A DNA stretch of 64,000 nucleotides from Desulfosporosinus sp. FKB. GTDB taxonomy: Bacteria > Bacillota > Desulfitobacteriia > Desulfitobacteriales > Desulfitobacteriaceae. The notes beneath the pieces were generated by a model. That model worked only from the letters and a program-made list of their open reading frames with translations, did not search any database and had not been told where the DNA came from. A program made the position numbers and the translations under genes. How positions within the stretch are numbered: the stretch's first letter is position 1; the number at the start of each line of letters is the position of its first letter. Positions 62,409 to 64,000 of this stretch are shown in pieces. Where the stretch lies: positions 124,001 through 188,000 of the forward strand of contig NZ_NADJ01000033.1 of the NCBI RefSeq assembly GCF_002196705.1, written 5' to 3'.

Positions 62409-63641
62409 TTAACAATGTTTAGCAAGTAAGTCGCGTAAACTTTGGGCTACTAATTCAGGATCTACTTTCTTATTAGCAACGCCGCTCTCAATAGCTGCTT
62501 TTGCGACAGCAGCCGCAACTGTAGGGGAAACTCTATTATCAAAAGCTTTGGGGATTATATAGTCAGCGCTAAGTTCCGAGGGACTGACCAGAGAAGCAAT
62601 TGCTTCCGCCGCCGCTATTTTCATTGCTCCATTAATCTCTCTTGCTTCACAGTCAAAAGCACCACGGAAAATGCCTGGAAAAGCTAGAATGTTGTTGATT
62701 TGATTTGGAAAGTCTGAACGGCCTGTGCCAACCACCGCTGCGCCAGCTTTGATTGCTTCTTCCGGCCAAATTTCAGGGATAGGATTTGCCTGAGCAAAAA
62801 TGATGGGCTCTTTTGCCATTGATTTAATCATCTCAGGAGTCACGGTATTTCCCACAGAGATTCCGATAAAAACATCAGCCCCTTTCAGAGCATCTGCGAG
62901 ACTTCCTTTGATCATGGCGCGATTTGTTTTCCTAGCGATTTCTTCTTTGTATTTATTCATTCCAACAGGACGTCCTTCATAAATTGCTCCTTTGGAATCG
63001 CACATGATCACGTTTTGCAGGCCACAATCCATTAATAGTTTGACTATAGCAATACCGGCAGCACCTGCACCGCTTGTAACTATAGTAACGTTTTTTAGAT
63101 CTTTGCTGACTATCTTCAAGGCGTTTATTATAGCAGCCAAAGTTACAATTGCTGTGCCGTGTTGATCATCATGGAAAACAGGACCTGCATATATTTGCTT
63201 TAGTTTTTCTTCAATTTCAAAACACTCAGGGGCTTTGATATCTTCTAGGTTGATACCGCCAAAGGTAGGCTCCAGTAATTTAACGAATTCTACTATTTTA
63301 TCCGTATCTTTTGTATTAATACAGATTGGAAATGAATCTACACCTGCAAAATGTTTAAATAGCAGGGATTTCCCTTCCATCACAGGCATAGCAGCCCGTG
63401 GACCTATGTCACCTAGTCCAAGAACAGCCGTTCCATTGGACACCACAGCCACGCAGTTGGCTCTGTTAGTATATACATTCACCAAGTCCGGCTTACTTGC
63501 AATTTCCAGACAAGGCTCAGCAACTCCTGGAGAATAAGCAAGACTTAAATCGTTTTGATCACGACAGGGAACCTTAATAGACAGTTCTATTTTTCCATGA
63601 TTACTAGTGTGAAGATTTAAAGCATCATCCCTCAACGACAT
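62409..63641 (-). CDS. NAD(P)-dependent malic enzyme
   Basis: About 410 aa, the short bacterial type without a phosphotransacetylase domain. Motifs: LAYSPGVAEPCLEIA, GLGDIGPRAAMPVMEGK (catalytic Lys), VFHDDQHGTAIV (metal-binding acidic residues) and GAGAAGIAI (NAD). Converts malate to pyruvate and CO2. ATG 63641 is chosen by similarity; in-frame ATG 63653 is possible. Confidence 0.95.
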   Translation of the reverse strand: MSLRDDALNLHTSNHGKIELSIKVPCRDQNDLSLAYSPGVAEPCLEIASKPDLVNVYTNRANCVAVVSNGTAVLGLGDIGPRAAMPVMEGKSLLFKHFAGVDSFPICINTKDTDKIVEFVKLLEPTFGGINLEDIKAPECFEIEEKLKQIYAGPVFHDDQHGTAIVTLAAIINALKIVSKDLKNVTIVTSGAGAAGIAIVKLLMDCGLQNVIMCDSKGAIYEGRPVGMNKYKEEIARKTNRAMIKGSLADALKGADVFIGISVGNTVTPEMIKSMAKEPIIFAQANPIPEIWPEEAIKAGAAVVGTGRSDFPNQINNILAFPGIFRGAFDCEAREINGAMKIAAAEAIASLVSPSELSADYIIPKAFDNRVSPTVAAAVAKAAIESGVANKKVDPELVAQSLRDLLAKHC

Positions 63642-63765
63642 TATCAACACCATCTTTCCGTATGTTGTAGGCTGTAAAATATCGAAAATCAGACGAGTCA
63701 TATATTCAGGGGAAGATCTAAATTTTATGGAAATTTATCAACTGCATAATGATGTATCTACTATT

Positions 63766-64000
63766 TTAGGACCTTAATTTTTCATTGATCTCTGCTTGGG
63801 CTTTAAGAATATCCACCGCATTAAGATAAACTGGCGTGTCAACCATCTTGTTATTGTATGAAACAGCCGCTTTACCCTTAGCAATAGCCTCTTCTTCAAA
63901 GACTTTAACGATATTTTTAGCCCATTCGACATCTAATGGATCAGGTGAGTATAGACGGTTAGAAGGTTTGACTAAATTGGGATGAACAATCATACGGCCT
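63766..64000 (-). CDS. CitE/HpcH-type aldolase-lyase (3' part)
   Basis: The frame is open through the window edge; visible residues are the C-terminal 78. GRMIVHPNLV and a helix ending with KGKAAVSYNNKMVDTPVYLN match the C-terminus of citrate lyase beta/malyl-CoA lyase family proteins. Next to malic enzyme it suggests C4/C5 acid metabolism; the exact substrate is not visible. Confidence 0.75.
   Translation of the reverse strand, partial: GRMIVHPNLVKPSNRLYSPDPLDVEWAKNIVKVFEEEAIAKGKAAVSYNNKMVDTPVYLNAVDILKAQAEINEKLRS

Overview
The window looks like a chromosomal segment of an endospore-forming, low-to-medium GC anaerobic Firmicute of the Desulfosporosinus/Desulfitobacterium type (Peptococcaceae). 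The evidence is spoIVA beside der-plsY-gpsA, strong AGGAGG ribosome binding sites, many ferredoxin-type proteins, a biotin-dependent Na+-translocating decarboxylase, an orphan DsrJ-like cytochrome of the sulfite-reduction complex, and sporulation-type micropeptides. The genus is inference.

Region 1 (1-7.7 kb) is conserved core: the end of an FtsW/SpoVE-type gene, an unknown membrane protein, a DUF512 radical-SAM/PDZ protein, der, plsY, gpsA and spoIVA.

Region 2 (7.8-20.7 kb) is a catabolic module. A CBS-PAS-PAS-sigma54 activator is followed by two divergent operons, each with a good -24/-12 promoter (12112-12127 minus; 12171-12187 plus). Leftward: an OadB/GcdB-type Na+ pump beta subunit, a 53-aa OadG-like peptide and a hotdog thioesterase. 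Rightward: a 69-aa biotin carrier, an acyl-CoA dehydrogenase, a GcdA-type carboxytransferase, an HTH-less biotin ligase, two unknown small proteins, a GctAB-type CoA-transferase and a Na+/solute symporter. The simplest reading is Na+-coupled uptake of glutarate (or a similar dicarboxylate), CoA transfer, non-decarboxylating oxidation to glutaconyl-CoA, then Na+-pumping decarboxylation to crotonyl-CoA. Repeated AATGC-N6-GCATT dyads are candidate activator sites.

Region 3 (20.9-23.7 kb): an EFR1-type flavodoxin/ferredoxin, bioB with a BirA operator, an ACT-domain protein and tRNA-Pro(GGG).

Region 4 (23.73-50.43 kb) is a 26.7-kb genomic island in the tRNA-Pro gene, bounded by an exact 18-bp repeat of the tRNA 3' end, with a decayed tyrosine recombinase next to the tRNA. 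Cargo: a 2-TM unknown protein, MarR regulators, a QueG-like Fe-S/HEAT protein, two MalT-like LuxR regulators (one strikingly GC-rich), a three-promoter regulon with a fixed operator geometry (DUF2442, GNAT plus tail-collar protein, giant repeat adhesin), a class II lanthipeptide precursor with a CCG-type LanM, an orphan DsrJ-like cytochrome, and many gene remnants.

Region 5 (50.4-64 kb): a secreted protein with a two-component system, then an 8.9-kb segment flanked by a 602-bp direct duplication of the histidine kinase 3' end, arranged as after a single-crossover (Campbell-type) integration. It carries MerR plus flavoprotein, a DUF362 ferredoxin protein, larC-larB, a cupin, and a cluster of tiny Gly/aromatic-rich or single-TM peptides. 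Malic enzyme and a partial CitE/HpcH-type lyase close the window on the minus strand.
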